The notes under the pieces were generated by a model, which had not been told where the DNA came from, searched no databases, and was given only the letters and a program-made list of their open reading frames with translations. A stretch of 64,000 nucleotides of DNA, from positions 16,234,986 to 16,298,985 of the forward strand of contig CM042088.1 of the NCBI GenBank assembly GCA_023512835.1. Reading direction: 5' to 3'. Below are positions 21,661 through 32,642 of this stretch, in pieces; within the stretch, counting starts at the first letter, position 1, and each line of letters starts with the position of its first letter. The stretch is from Taxillus chinensis. Taxonomy: Eukaryota > Streptophyta > Magnoliopsida > Santalales > Loranthaceae. Made by a program: the position numbers and the translations under genes.

Positions 21661-21678
21661 TGGCGACTCTGTTGGGGA
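21661..21678 (+). promoter_or_regulatory. Tat-B primer-binding site (tRNA-Arg-like)
   Basis: TGGCGACTCTGTTGGGGA lies two bases after the LTR end. TGGCGACTC complements the 3' end (GAGTCGCCA) of a plant tRNA-Arg, the primer usually assigned to Tat/Ogre elements. The match beyond nine bases is weaker. Confidence 0.8.
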
Positions 21679-22310
21679 CAATGAACTCTTTAGAGAGTTA
21701 GGTCTAGAACTAGGATTAGGAGGTTATATTTAATTGTACTGTTGTATATATTTAACTGTCATGCTAAGTTGTTTTTTTAGATATAATTGTGATTTACTTA
21801 TTTTGTATACAGTTGTTGTTTAAACTGTGATTTATTTATACGTTTTAATTACCATGATAGTTGTGATTTACTGCTTTCCATACTTGTTGCATTCATGCAT
21901 AACCCTATACCCGGGTTTAGCACAATTTAGGTTAGCGAGGTTCAGTATGGTCCCCAGCGCGTTGATCATTATCCGCAATGGGGCCTCGGACTCCTCACTT
22001 AAGCTTGAGGTTCTTTTAAGGCACGTCCTTCTAAGATCCCCCTCCGGTAAATCCCATGGTGTACGGAGCCCTCTATTGAGGAAGTTTGGGAACCAACGAA
22101 TAAGATAGGTGTAGCAATAGAAGCCCATCAGGTGCATTGACCCACACTTTGTTTGCTCATTCCATGCTAACCCTTGTTTTGCAGGGTAGTCCTTAAGTCA
22201 TTCCCTGCACATATTAGCTGTTTTTTTACTATTGGTTTATTCTTTTTCCTGTCAAACTGCCTTGATATATATTAACCTGTCATCATGCATAACACAACAT
22301 TCATATAGGC
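21679..22310 (+). other. Tat-B 5' leader
   Basis: Untranslated leader between PBS and ORF1. No supported coding sequence. A conserved stretch around 21900-21950 also occurs in Tat-A (about 42660-42720, minus), where a deletion then removes most of ORF1. Confidence 0.7.
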
Positions 22311-23750
22311 ATGGCAACTTTCAATCATCTCCTAAAAAGCCCTCAGGACAAGGAGGCTATAGCAGTGGTGGCCCAAGCATCTGGAGACATTCAACTTCGC
22401 CTTGGAGACTTTCCGCCAGGGGAAACCCACAAGGCAGAACATGTTATCATAGAAGATCAGCTGGACTACACTAAGGAGGTGCAGACAATATGGAGGTAGT
22501 GGTCAGACGAAAGGAAAAGCATATACATACAACAGTTTGGGGATTTGCTCCATGTGACCGAGCTATTGGCCGATACAGATATGCTTGGGGCAGCCATATA
22601 TTTCTGGGAGCCTCGATGGCGGTGCTTTGACTTCAACGGCATAGATCTGGTTCCCACAATAGAAGAATACAGAAGATTATTGGACATCCCCGTGGAAAAT
22701 AAAATGAAGATCTATCTTCCTGAGCCCAGAAGGTCATGTCGAAGGGCCTTTGCTGAGATTATGGGAAAGCCAGTATGAGACTCACCGGCGGTCACAACCT
22801 ACGGTGGGCAAGAATATCTTCCATGGGCAACAATCAAAGAAATAATACAGATTGCGACAGAAGCAGAGGCACACAAACTGCTTACACTAGCTATATATGG
22901 GCTAGTCATTTTCCCGAGGATACTGGCCCACATCGATGGGCCAATTGTAGATTTGGTCCAGTAGGTGCTCAAAGGATGTGACCCTACTCCTGCTATCTTG
23001 GCTGAAACCATCCGATCTCTTACTTACCTGAGGAGTAAAGGCTCGAGACAGTTCATGGGGTGCCTACCTCTCCTGTGTACCTGGTTACAAGGTCATTTCC
23101 CCTGTAATATTCATCGTTTCCCTGCTGTTTATCAAGTACCAGCCACAACACTACTAGATATTCTGCTCAGCAAGTGGAGACTACCAAAAGACTTTGAAAG
23201 CTGGAAAAAGAAATTGGAGAACCTCACAGAAGTTGACATTACCTGGATTGCTCCTTGGATGCCGGTGGTCTCCATGACATATAGCTGCGGGGACAATAAT
23301 TGGGTTCCACTTTTAGGTCCCTGGGGAGGAACTGCATATGCACCACTGCAGGTTGGAAGACAAGTGGGGCGTCATCAGATTATTCCCGTGCTCTTTGGCA
23401 TGGAAGAGTGTGACTTCACTTACAGCAGAACCATGCTTACAGAAGAAGGCAAGAAGATGTATCAAGCTTGGTCCACACCACACAAGATCCAACCCAATAG
23501 ATCAAAACCTGGTGTTTACCTCGCATACATATCTTGGAGGGCACAACACAAGCCACAGCTAACCTCAGACATGAAGGCTATCCTCCAGGAGAATCAGACT
23601 TTAAGGCAGCAGATCCAGAGGCTAGAAGCATCTCTAGAAGGAGCTCTTCAAAGGCTGCAGCTGAGGGAAAAGCAGGTCAAGACCATAATGAAGAAGAGGG
23701 AGGAAGCAGGTGAACGACCACCCCAGAGAAAGAGGCGTCGTGCTCCTTAG
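22311..23750 (+). pseudogene. Tat-B ORF1 (extra ORF upstream of gag, Ogre type)
   Basis: About 480 codons in one reading frame from the ATG at 22311 to the stop at 23750. Only three in-frame stops interrupt it: TAG 22497, TGA 22776 and TAG near 22961. The context suggests each came from a CAG or CGA codon by a C-to-T change. Residues around 22600-22680 (FWEPRWRCF, DLVPTIEEYRRLLDIP) match the plant-specific domain often annotated DUF7745 in retroelement and plant-mobile-like proteins; this is recalled family knowledge. The C-terminus (23565-23750) is a Gln/Glu/Lys-rich coiled coil ending in a basic tail (RKRRRAP). The function of Ogre ORF1 is not known. Confidence 0.8.
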
Positions 23751-24416
23751 GAGATGACTGGAAGAATGCCTTAAGATCATGTAGTGATTGTTTTCATTTT
23801 ACATGGCATTTCAGCATTGTATGTTTGTATTGAGTGTTTGTATTGTGTGCAATAAAGTTGTTTGTTTCCTTAACCCTCTGCATAGACATTCATGCATACA
23901 TGCATATCAATTGAGAAATCAAATAAAAATTCCCTTGTACCCAGGTGGGTAGCAGCCTCCCTCCAGGATTGCGCACTCTTACAATCTCAGATCCCGGCGC
24001 AATCAAATACCACAACTGCAGCCAATGGCAGAAGAAACAGAGAACAGACTCATGGGGTTGGAACAGTCACAACAAACCCTACAGGGGCAGATGTCTGCAA
24101 TAATGGAAATGCTCACAAAATTTATTGAAGAAAGAGGAAGAATTCTGACAGGGGGAACTACCAATCACCATCAAGAGCAGGGACAGGAGGCTGTTCAGTC
24201 ACCCAACCTGGCTCCAAGCCAGGCACCCACATACCATCCTGCTATGGCACAACCTCCAACCCCAAATCAAACTCATTTCACTATGCCTGCACCAGGAAAT
24301 GTAATGGAAGCGGTGGGTTCTCTAGCTCCTCGGGAAAATTTTGAGTCTTCCGCTCTACGCCAACTCGAGGAAAGATTGAAAGCCGTAGAAGGCACTGACA
24401 GCTATGGCATGACCTG

Positions 24417-24421
24417 CCCAC
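24417..24421. repeat. Target-site duplication of Solo-2 (CCCAC)
   Basis: CCCAC at 24417-24421 and 25925-25929. Tat-A has a single copy at the matching gag position (about 41735, minus strand, AGCCCACAAGAC). Confidence 0.92.
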
Positions 24422-25924
24422 TGATAACGTGCATTTTATGCCGTTATTCTAGTGTTTATTTAGGATGTTTAAGAGCATGATTAGAGCCTTATTGCTTCAT
24501 ATATCATATATATTTGCTCTAACCCCTAGGAAGATGCTATTTGCAAATACATGCGCTTTTAAGCTGTTTTGGCAGATTTTGGAGCTCACTTTTGACATAG
24601 TAGATGGCCTCAAACAATTGGCGTGCAAGAACAAAAGTTGCTTAGAATGATGTCCTCTACCTACCACAGAAATCTCAGAGCATTTGGAGCTGCACGTGAA
24701 TTCACCCATTTCATGTGCAAGCCTATTTTTGCTTCTCAGGCCTCTACAGGATGCAAGGAAGCTTGGGGAGAAGTTTGAGCTGATTTGGAGCTGCACGTGA
24801 ATTCACCATATCACGTGCAAATTGACGTGCAGAGATATTTTTGGAACAATCCTATCGTTTTTCCATGCTGATCATTTGTTTCTGAAGGCCCATGTCCAAA
24901 TTGTGGATGGAAGATAGAGATTTTAAAGTTTCGAGTGTTACTTATCAAAACTACGCCATTTTGATAAATGAGGGTACACACCTCAAGGCCCATCCAAACT
25001 CTATAAATAAGAGCTCCACGCCCTCTGCTATGCATCCCTAGACCCCCTACACATTTTTAGAGAGAGAGAGAGAGGCTCCATGACTTGGAGGTTGCTCCTT
25101 GACCTAGGAGAGCAGCCGTCGCAGCCGTCGTAGCCATCGCGGATTTTGGAGCCTGGATTTGAAGCTTTGTTGCGCGCGTGGATAAGAAGAAGATGTTGAG
25201 CTTTTCTGCTTTGTGTTTGCTTGTAATCATGCGTGAGTAGTCTTTTAATCTAGGGGAGCAATGTAGCCCCCTTGTTGCTTTGCTATGTTTATGAATATTG
25301 GGTTTGGATGATTGAGTTTTGCATGTTTTATGAATCTGTTCTTAATTTCTATCTTTGGATGTACACCTTGGTATTCTTAGCCCTAGTCTGGGGCGGATTG
25401 GGATTCATAACTTATTTGTAATTGGTGTGATCATTATCCTTTTGCAAGTATGATATATTGGCTTTGCATGTTTGTGTGTTTAGATGACCATTCTGGCATA
25501 CAACTCTTAAAAGGACCTCAATGACCATTTGTTGTCCTTGGCTTATGTTTAGCATGTTTTCAATCAGACAACCCTAATACCATGAACCAGTAGAGATAAC
25601 ATAGGGAGGTGAAATTGTGACCCTAGATGCTTTTAATCCTTGAATCTTAATCCTAAATTCAATTTGCTTTCTTTGTTTATTTAGAAAATCACATAAAAAT
25701 TAGATCTTTAGTTATAAAAAGAATTCGTTTTTGCCAAGACATTTTATTGAGCAAGAGTAATTGGGTGTTTTGATTTGAGAATTAGAGAACTAGGCTAATC
25801 CCTGTGGGTTCGACTCCTTGCTTGCTGCTATTCTTTTAGTTCAAACTTAGGGAATTTATTATCTTGAAGAGAGATTTAACGACATTAGCTAGCTCTTTTA
25901 GAGAGGTTAAAAATCTGTCTGTCA
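24422..25924 (+). mobile_element. Solo-2: solo LTR (TGATAACGTGCATTTT family) in Tat-B gag
   Basis: A 1,503-base TG...CA insertion with the 5-base duplication CCCAC and no coding region. It contains G-box hairpins (TGCACGTGA ... TCACGTGCA near 24785-24812), a TCAAAACTACGCCATTTTGAT half-palindrome near 24945, a TATA-like CTATAAATAA at 25001-25010 and a GA repeat near 25063. It is the same family as Solo-3. The 3' part (GGGTTCGACTCCTTGCTTGC) recalls Athila-type LTRs, but no protein is present to confirm that. Strand is set by the TATA box. Confidence 0.9.
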
Positions 25925-27728
25925 CCCACAAGACTTATGCTTAGTCCCTGGAGTGGTGTTGCCACCAAAATTCAAAATGCCAGAGTTTGAAAAGTTCAAT
26001 GGGACACGATGTCCAAAGACACATTTGGCCATGTACTGTCAAAAGATGGCTGCTTATGCTGATGAAGACAAGCTCCTCATGCATTGTTTCCAGGAGAGCC
26101 TAACCGGGGCATCCCTTCGCTGGTACTTTCAACTGAATGGAAACCGCATTAAGACATGGAAGGATTTGGCTACCTCTTTCCTAGCACAATACAAACATGT
26201 CACTGAGCTGGCGCTGGATCGACTAACCCTGCAGTCCATGGAAAAGGGATCCGAGGAGAACTTCAAAGATTATGCACGAAGATGGAGAGAGGCCGCTGTG
26301 GAGGTCCAACCTCCTCTTACCGAAAGAGAACTCACCACTCTTTTTATCAACACACTAAAAGGCGTATACTACGAGAAGCTGATAGGTAACGTCTCCAACA
26401 GCTTTGCAGACTTGGTTGCATCCGGTGAACGTGTAGAAAGTGGAATTAAAGGAGGAAAACTAAAGGGTGATGCAGCTGAGGCATCAAAACGGTTTCAACC
26501 ACCAACAAAAAAGAAGGAAAATGAAAGCAACCTGGTATACCCATCGCACCCGCCGATACAACCAACATTCTACCAAGCACCAGGGTACTATAGAGGGTCA
26601 CCTGTAGCTGCCTATGCTGCACCTGCACCACCTCCCTAATTCATGCCATACCTGCCGCAAGGAGGGGTCCCATTTCCATACTCAATGGTACCTAACTCAT
26701 TCCAACCGAGAGCGCCATACCCAGAGTAACCAAGGCCAGCAACTCAGGAAGGACCAGGAGCCTCATTCCAAGGACAGGGGCAACCAAGGGCCCCGACCCA
26801 GTAAGCAGGAGCGAATCAGGCTTCTCGTCGACCACGACAAGAGTTTGATCCTATTCCAATGACTCATGCGGAATTATACCCCAAGCTCTTAGAGGCAATG
26901 ATGGTAACCCCTATACCCTTGGGAGAAATAAAGACTCCTCCCTCGGCCTGGTACAAGCCGGATGCCAGGTGTGAATATCACGCAGGTGGAGCTGGACATG
27001 ATATCGAGAATTGTATAACATTCAAAAGGAAGGTTCAGGCGTTGAAGGATGCAAAGTGGCTGGATTTTTCCGTACTGACTGGGACACCAAATGTGAACAG
27101 TAATCCGCTTCCAGAACACTCCAATAATGTTGCTAGTATCGAAAATGAAGCACGGCTGAAAAGGGTCTCCCAAATACAAATGGAGAAAACACATTTGTTT
27201 ACTCTGTTAGGAACATGGCTATATACTTGCTAAAGACGCGCCAAAGGTAGGAAAAGGAACAGATGGGGAAAAACAATGCCCTTATCACAAGATGTCACGG
27301 GGACATGACATCGCAGAATGTACCGAGTTTTCCGAGGTGGTGCAAAAACTCATGGACCAAAGGTTGATAGAATTCTCAAGAGGAGGAATGGACAACCAAA
27401 GCCACATGATCCAAGAAGACGATTCACACAAATCGCCATGGGTGCCAACACCCCTTGTTTTAGCTGTTAAGGCTTCGGAGATCCCGCTACTGCCACAGGG
27501 AATCAAGCCTCTCACTATTCATGCCTCAAGTCTCGTGCCAAACAAGGGGGAGAGGACCGCGAAATCTCACAACTACCGCATGGAATTGTACCTCTCACCA
27601 TAGGTGTTTCTGTTCCTTTCCCCTATAAAACCGATAAAGCAGTCCCATGGAATTACAATTGTGAAATAGTCCAGGGAGCCACCGCAGCGGAAAAGAAGAC
27701 CAGGAGCGGTCGGGCTTATGCCCCTGAT

Positions 27729-28998
27729 ATGATTGACAAAGCAAGGAAAGAAAAGGTTGTCGAACCAGACATTGAGCCAACATTGGAGGCAACAAGAAAA
27801 GGAACACCAATCACTGAAGAAGAGACCACAGAATTCCTGAAACTCATGAAGCAAAGCGAGTATAATATTGTGGATCAACTAAGTCGACAACCGGCTCGCA
27901 TCTCCTTGCTCTCATTAATGATAGATTCCCAACCTCACCGGGAAGCACTGCTGAAAGTTTTAAGCCAAGCTTACATTCCACCGACCGTCTCAGTGGCAAA
28001 TGTTGATGGAATCGCCAGTAACCTCATCATGAACAACGTCATTAGCTTTGGAGATGATGAGCTACCCCAAGAAGGAAAGGGGAACATAAAAGCTCTGCAC
28101 ATCACGGTCAAATGTAAGGAGCATACCATAGCCCGAGTACTCATTGACAACGGCTCTGCCTTGAACATTATGCCCTTGCATATACTGCAGCAACTTCCAA
28201 TCGATGTATCCTATATGCATCCTTGTACGATGAAAGTACGAGCATTCGATGGAGGAAAGCGTGACGTGGTGGGAACTCTGGATATCCCGCTCATGATTGG
28301 GCCAACTATTTTTACGGTGGAATTTCAGGTGATGGACATCACGCCATATTACAGCTGTTTGTTGGGAAGACCTTGGATCCACATGGTAGGAGCGGTGCCA
28401 TCAAGTCTCCACCAGAAGATGAAATTTGTAATGGGGGACAAGTTTCTGGAGAGACAAGTTTCCTCGTCACCAAACCGGCATCAGTTCCTTATATTGAAAG
28501 CAACGAAGATGTGCCAGAATGCTCCTATCGGGCTTTTGAGATGGTGAATGTCGCTTCTGCCCCAGGCCATCGTCTCTCGAAGGCAGCAAAAATGGTTGCT
28601 GCCACTATGATCAAACAGGGTTACAAACCGGGGCAAGGATTAGGCCTGACAGCTCAAGGGATTCAGAAACCCCTGACCATCCGAGAAAATACCGAAAAGT
28701 TTGGGCTAGGCTACGTCCCTACAAAAGCTGACAGACAGAGGGAAGCTATCAAGAAAAGGAAAGTCAGAATGGCAAGATTGCAGAAAAGGCCAGTACAAGA
28801 AGAAAGGAGAAGCTTTCCCCCTTTGAATGTTACATTCTGGAGTGGAGGGTTTATCCATAAGAGCCAACCTGAGCCCAAGACGGGGACTGTAGCCGTATTG
28901 GACACAAATGAGCATGCACCAAGCGAGATGGTTCAGTTAGTGCGAGAGGATCCTAACCAGCCATTGAACAATTGGACCAGCCTGGACCTCCCCATAAT
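27729..28998 (+). CDS. Tat-B aspartic protease with G-patch-like C-terminal segment (first exon end)
   Basis: Continuous with gag-pro in intent; the open stretch 27729-28547 carries the retropepsin-like motif VLIDNGSALNIMP with catalytic Asp at 28146 and a flap/C-terminal region ending LLGRPWIH (about 28360-28380). The frame then moves to 28373-28998, which carries a Gly-rich G-patch-like segment (IKQGYKPGQGLG near 28615-28650) followed by a basic stretch (about 28730-28800). The active site has D-N-G where retropepsins have D-S/T-G. The change of frame near 28440-28500 means that this copy is probably a pseudogene as a whole. The last codon before the predicted intron is split (AT|G). Confidence 0.75.
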
Positions 28999-29180
28999 GT
29001 AATGCTTACGGGTCGCTGGGATTTAATGTATTCTATTTGAATGTACTTTGGAGCTGTGAACATTTGTTTTTCCTTAAACCTTCCAATAAAATGTGTTTTT
29101 CAAAATCTTTCATGGTGCATTCCATTCATAACATATGCATATCATATTTGGTTACCAACTTGTCATTCTCTTATAAGCAG
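28999..29180 (+). other. Tat-B predicted intron between protease and RT
   Basis: Donor GTAATG at 28999-29004 and acceptor TTATAAGCAG ending at 29180, 182 bases, T-rich, with the unspliced frame stopping at TAA 29000-29002. Splicing would join the protease frame to the RT frame without a shift (phase AT|G). Tat-A keeps both borders (38681 and 36908) despite an insertion. Ogre elements are known to splice an intron at this position, so I regard it as real but not proven. Confidence 0.75.
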
Positions 29181-32100
29181 GTATCACAATGTCAATAAAA
29201 GCATAGTATGCGAAGGCAAAATGAGATGCCAAAGGTTTGACCGAAGTCCAAACTGGGAGCAGCCCGTGTTTGAAGCTGACGAGAATGAGATAGAGGAGAC
29301 ACCTGAACTACCAGGGGAGATTATACGCCTATTGGAAAGAGAAGACCATTTCTCCATTCCAAGTGAAGACCCAGTAGAAACAGGGAATTTGGGGATGGTT
29401 GCCGAACCAAGAGAATTGAGGATGAGATCCTTAATAGCTACCGACATCAAGAAGCAATTAATTGAGTTGTTAAGGAGCTACATAGATGTTTTTGCATGGT
29501 CGTATCAAGATATGCCAAGATTAGACACGGACATAGTGCAGCATCACATACCAGTGAGGCCGGAATGCAAGCCAGTTCAGCAGAAATTGAGAAGAATGAG
29601 ACCAGAGATGATACTGAAGATTAAAGAAGAAGTCAAAAAGCAATGGGATGCAGGTTTCCTAAGTGTCTCCCGTTATCCAGAATGGGTGGCCAATGTTGTA
29701 CCAAGATCTGAAAAAAAGGAGGCAAAGTACGCATGTGTGTCGACTATAGAGATCTGAACTGGGCCAGTCCGAAAGACAACTTCCCTCTTCCTCATATTGA
29801 TACCTTAGTGGATAATACAGCAAAACACGCCCTATTCTCATTCATGGATGGTTTCTCGGGCTATAATCAAATTCGTATGGCCCCCGAACACAAAGAGAGG
29901 ACCACATTCACGACACTTTGGGGCACTTTCTGCTATAATGTGATGCCTTTTGGTCTGAGGAACGCAGGGGCAACTTATCAGCGAGCCATGGTGACCCTAT
30001 TCCACGACATGATGCATAAGGAAATCGAAGTATATGTGGACGACATGATAGCCAAATCACGAAGCACTGAAGATCATATCGAAGTACTTCGCAAGCTCTT
30101 CAATAGGCTACGGAAATATCAGCTGAAATTGAACCCCGAAAAGTGCACTTTCGGAGCCATGTCGGGAAAACTGTTGGGTTTCATTGTGAGCCAAAAAGGA
30201 GTTGAAATCGATCCAGATAAAGTTCGAGCTATCCAAGCGATGCCGCCACCACGGACCATCAAGGAGGTTAGAGGATTCCTAGGGCGACTGAATTACATTG
30301 CCCGATTTATTTCCCAGTTGACAGCCACATGCGAACCCATTTTCAAGACTTTACGGAAGAACAACCCCGAAATTTGGAATGACAAGTGTCAAGAGGCTTT
30401 TGACAAGATCAAACAATACCTATCTAATCCACCTATTTTGGTCCCACCAGTACCGGATAGACCTCTGATCTTATACTTGACTGTTCAGGAGTCAGCGATG
30501 GGTTGTGTCTTGGGGCAACACGATTCTACAGGCAAGAAGGAGCAGGCCATTTATTACCTCAGCAAGAAGTTCACCGTCAATGAAGAAAACTACTCACCCT
30601 TGGAGAAGACGTGCTGTGCTCTTGTCTGGATAACAAGAAGATTGAGGCAACACACTATTTATCATACTACTTGGCTGATTTCAAGGCATGATCCGCTCAA
30701 ATAACTCTTGGAAAAGCCATCCATTTCTAGAAGAATCGCCAAGTGGCAGTTGATCTTATCGGAGTACGATATCATCTACGTACCTCAAAAAGCCATAAAA
30801 GGAAGTACGATAGCCAACTATCTGGCAGATAGAGCACTGGAAGACTTTGAGCCCATGACTATTGGCTTCCCAGATGAGCACATCAACATCATTACGGCCG
30901 AAGTATCGGACATATGGACGATGTGGTTCGATGGAGCCTCCAGTCTCTTAGGTCATGGTGTTGGGGCCATCCTGATATCCCCAAAAGGCGAACATTTTCC
31001 CATGGAGACAAAGCTAACCTTCCCTTGTACAAACAATGTAGCAGAATATGAGGCTTGTGTGATGGGACTTCAAGAAGCCATTAACAAAGGAATCAAAAAA
31101 TTACGAGTATTCGGTGATTCGACACTCATCATTTTTCAAGTAAAGGGTGAATGGGAGACTCGAAACCACAAATTAATCCCATATCGGAAGCACGTTGCAG
31201 AGTTAGCCGAGCAATTCGAAGACATCATGTTTGAGCATATGCCCAGTGAATACAATCAGCTCCCTGACGCGCTGGTAACTCTAGCCTCCTTCCTTCGGCC
31301 AGACACAAAGTTGGAAGTTCAGTCTTTTGATATCCGCATACAAGATGCTCCTGCACATTGCATGGCCATTGACGAAAATACCGAAGAAAAGCCCTGGTAC
31401 AATGATATCAGACAATACTTGCTTAAACAAGAGTATCCAGCTAAGGCCTCTAAGTCTGATAAAAGAAATATCCGAAGGTCAGCATCCAACTATTATCTTG
31501 ATGGCTCGATTCTGTACAAGAGAAACCATGACATGGTGTTATTGCGGTGTGTGGCCAAAGAAAAATCGACACAAATAATGAAAGAAGTGCACGAAGGGGA
31601 ATGTGGTTCACATGCAAATGGACATGCATTAACAAGACAAATCATGCGAATGGGCTATTATTGGGTCACCATGGAAAAAGATTGCATTGAATATGTGCGC
31701 AAATGCCTTAAGTGTCAAATTTATAGCGATAAAATCCAAGTACCGCGGTCCAAACTACACGTGATGATTTCCCCGTGCCCGTTCTCACTTTGGGGCATTG
31801 ACGTTATCGGACCAATATCTCCAAAAGCTTCTAATGGTCATCGTTTCATTTTGGTAGCCATTGATTACTTCACCAAGTGGGTAGAAGCAGCATCATATGC
31901 TAATGTCACACAAGCTGTGGTACTTCGATTTATGCGGAACAACATCATATGCCGATATGGGCTTCCCGAGCAGATCATAACGGACAATGCTGCCAATTTA
32001 AACAGTCGAATGATAGGGAGGTTGTGTGAAACATACAAAATTCAACACCGCAACTCGACCCCTTATCGCCAAAAGATGAATGGAGCAGTCAAGGCAGCCA

Positions 32101-32642
32101 ACAAGAACATCAAGAACATTATCAGAAAAATGACTGAAACATACAAAGATTGGCACGAGAAGCTACCATACGCTTTGCATGCTTATCGTACCTCAGTGCG
32201 TACATCGACCGGGGCAACTCCATTTTCTTTGGTCTACGGCATGGAAGCAGTTCTACCGGTCGAAGTGGAGATACCTTCCCTCCGAGTACTTAAGGATACT
32301 CAGCTCGAAGAAGCAGAATGAGCCCAAAGTCGTTATGAGCAGTTGAATTTAATTGAGGGCAAGCGCCTGGCAGCAGTTTGCAGAGGACAGCTATATCAAC
32401 AGAGAATGATGAACAAATACAATAAAAAGGTGAAGCCCAGAAGCTTTCAAGAGGGTGATCTTGTCCTTAAAAAGATCTTGCCAATTCAACACGACCATAG
32501 AGGCAAGTGGACTCCCAATTATGAAGGCCCATATGTTGTGAAAAAAGCATTCTCGGGAGGCGCATTGATCCTTGCCAAAATGGACGGAGATGAGCTTCCT
32601 AATCCAGTGAATAGCGACGTCGTCAAAAAGTTTTATGCTTAA
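29181..32642 (+). pseudogene. pol: Tat-B pol: RT, RNase H, integrase
   Basis: Exon 2 begins YHNVNKSIVCEGK. RT spans about 29560-30330 with YVDD at 30033-30044, RNase H about 30450-31250, and integrase about 31480-32642. The integrase zinc-binding HHCC motif is near 31590-31730 (HEGECGSHANGHA; CLKCQ); DDE positions are Asp near 31800, Asp near 31983 (TDNAAN) and Lys at 32091-32093 in place of the expected Glu. Breaks are few: a frameshift at an A-run near 29710, TAA at 30702 and TGA at 32319. The C-terminal segment (32343-32642) ends VVKKFYA and has no evident chromodomain, as in Tat elements. With the Glu lost this integrase should not work. Confidence 0.9.

Larger units (their letters stand above)
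24025..27728 (+). pseudogene. gag: Tat-B gag, interrupted and frameshifted
   Basis: Starts at the ATG 24025 (MAEETENRLMGLEQ). The N-terminal helical segment runs to 24421, where a solo LTR interrupts, and the capsid-like domain resumes at 25930 (FKMPEFEKFNGT; WKDLATSFLAQYKH). Stops follow a proline/glutamine-rich linker (26637 and two more before 26810). Two non-canonical zinc knuckles follow, each C-x2-H-x5-H-x4-C: one near 26970-27015 and one near 27282-27330. The frame changes near 27240-27290 and again near 27600. The solo LTR plus duplication (1,508 bases) accounts for the frame difference between the two parts of gag. Confidence 0.85.

Noticed and set aside
24422..25924. Solo-2 as a non-autonomous DNA transposon
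   Set aside because: It has TG...CA ends, a 5-base duplication, no terminal inverted repeats beyond the TG/CA, and an LTR-like promoter.
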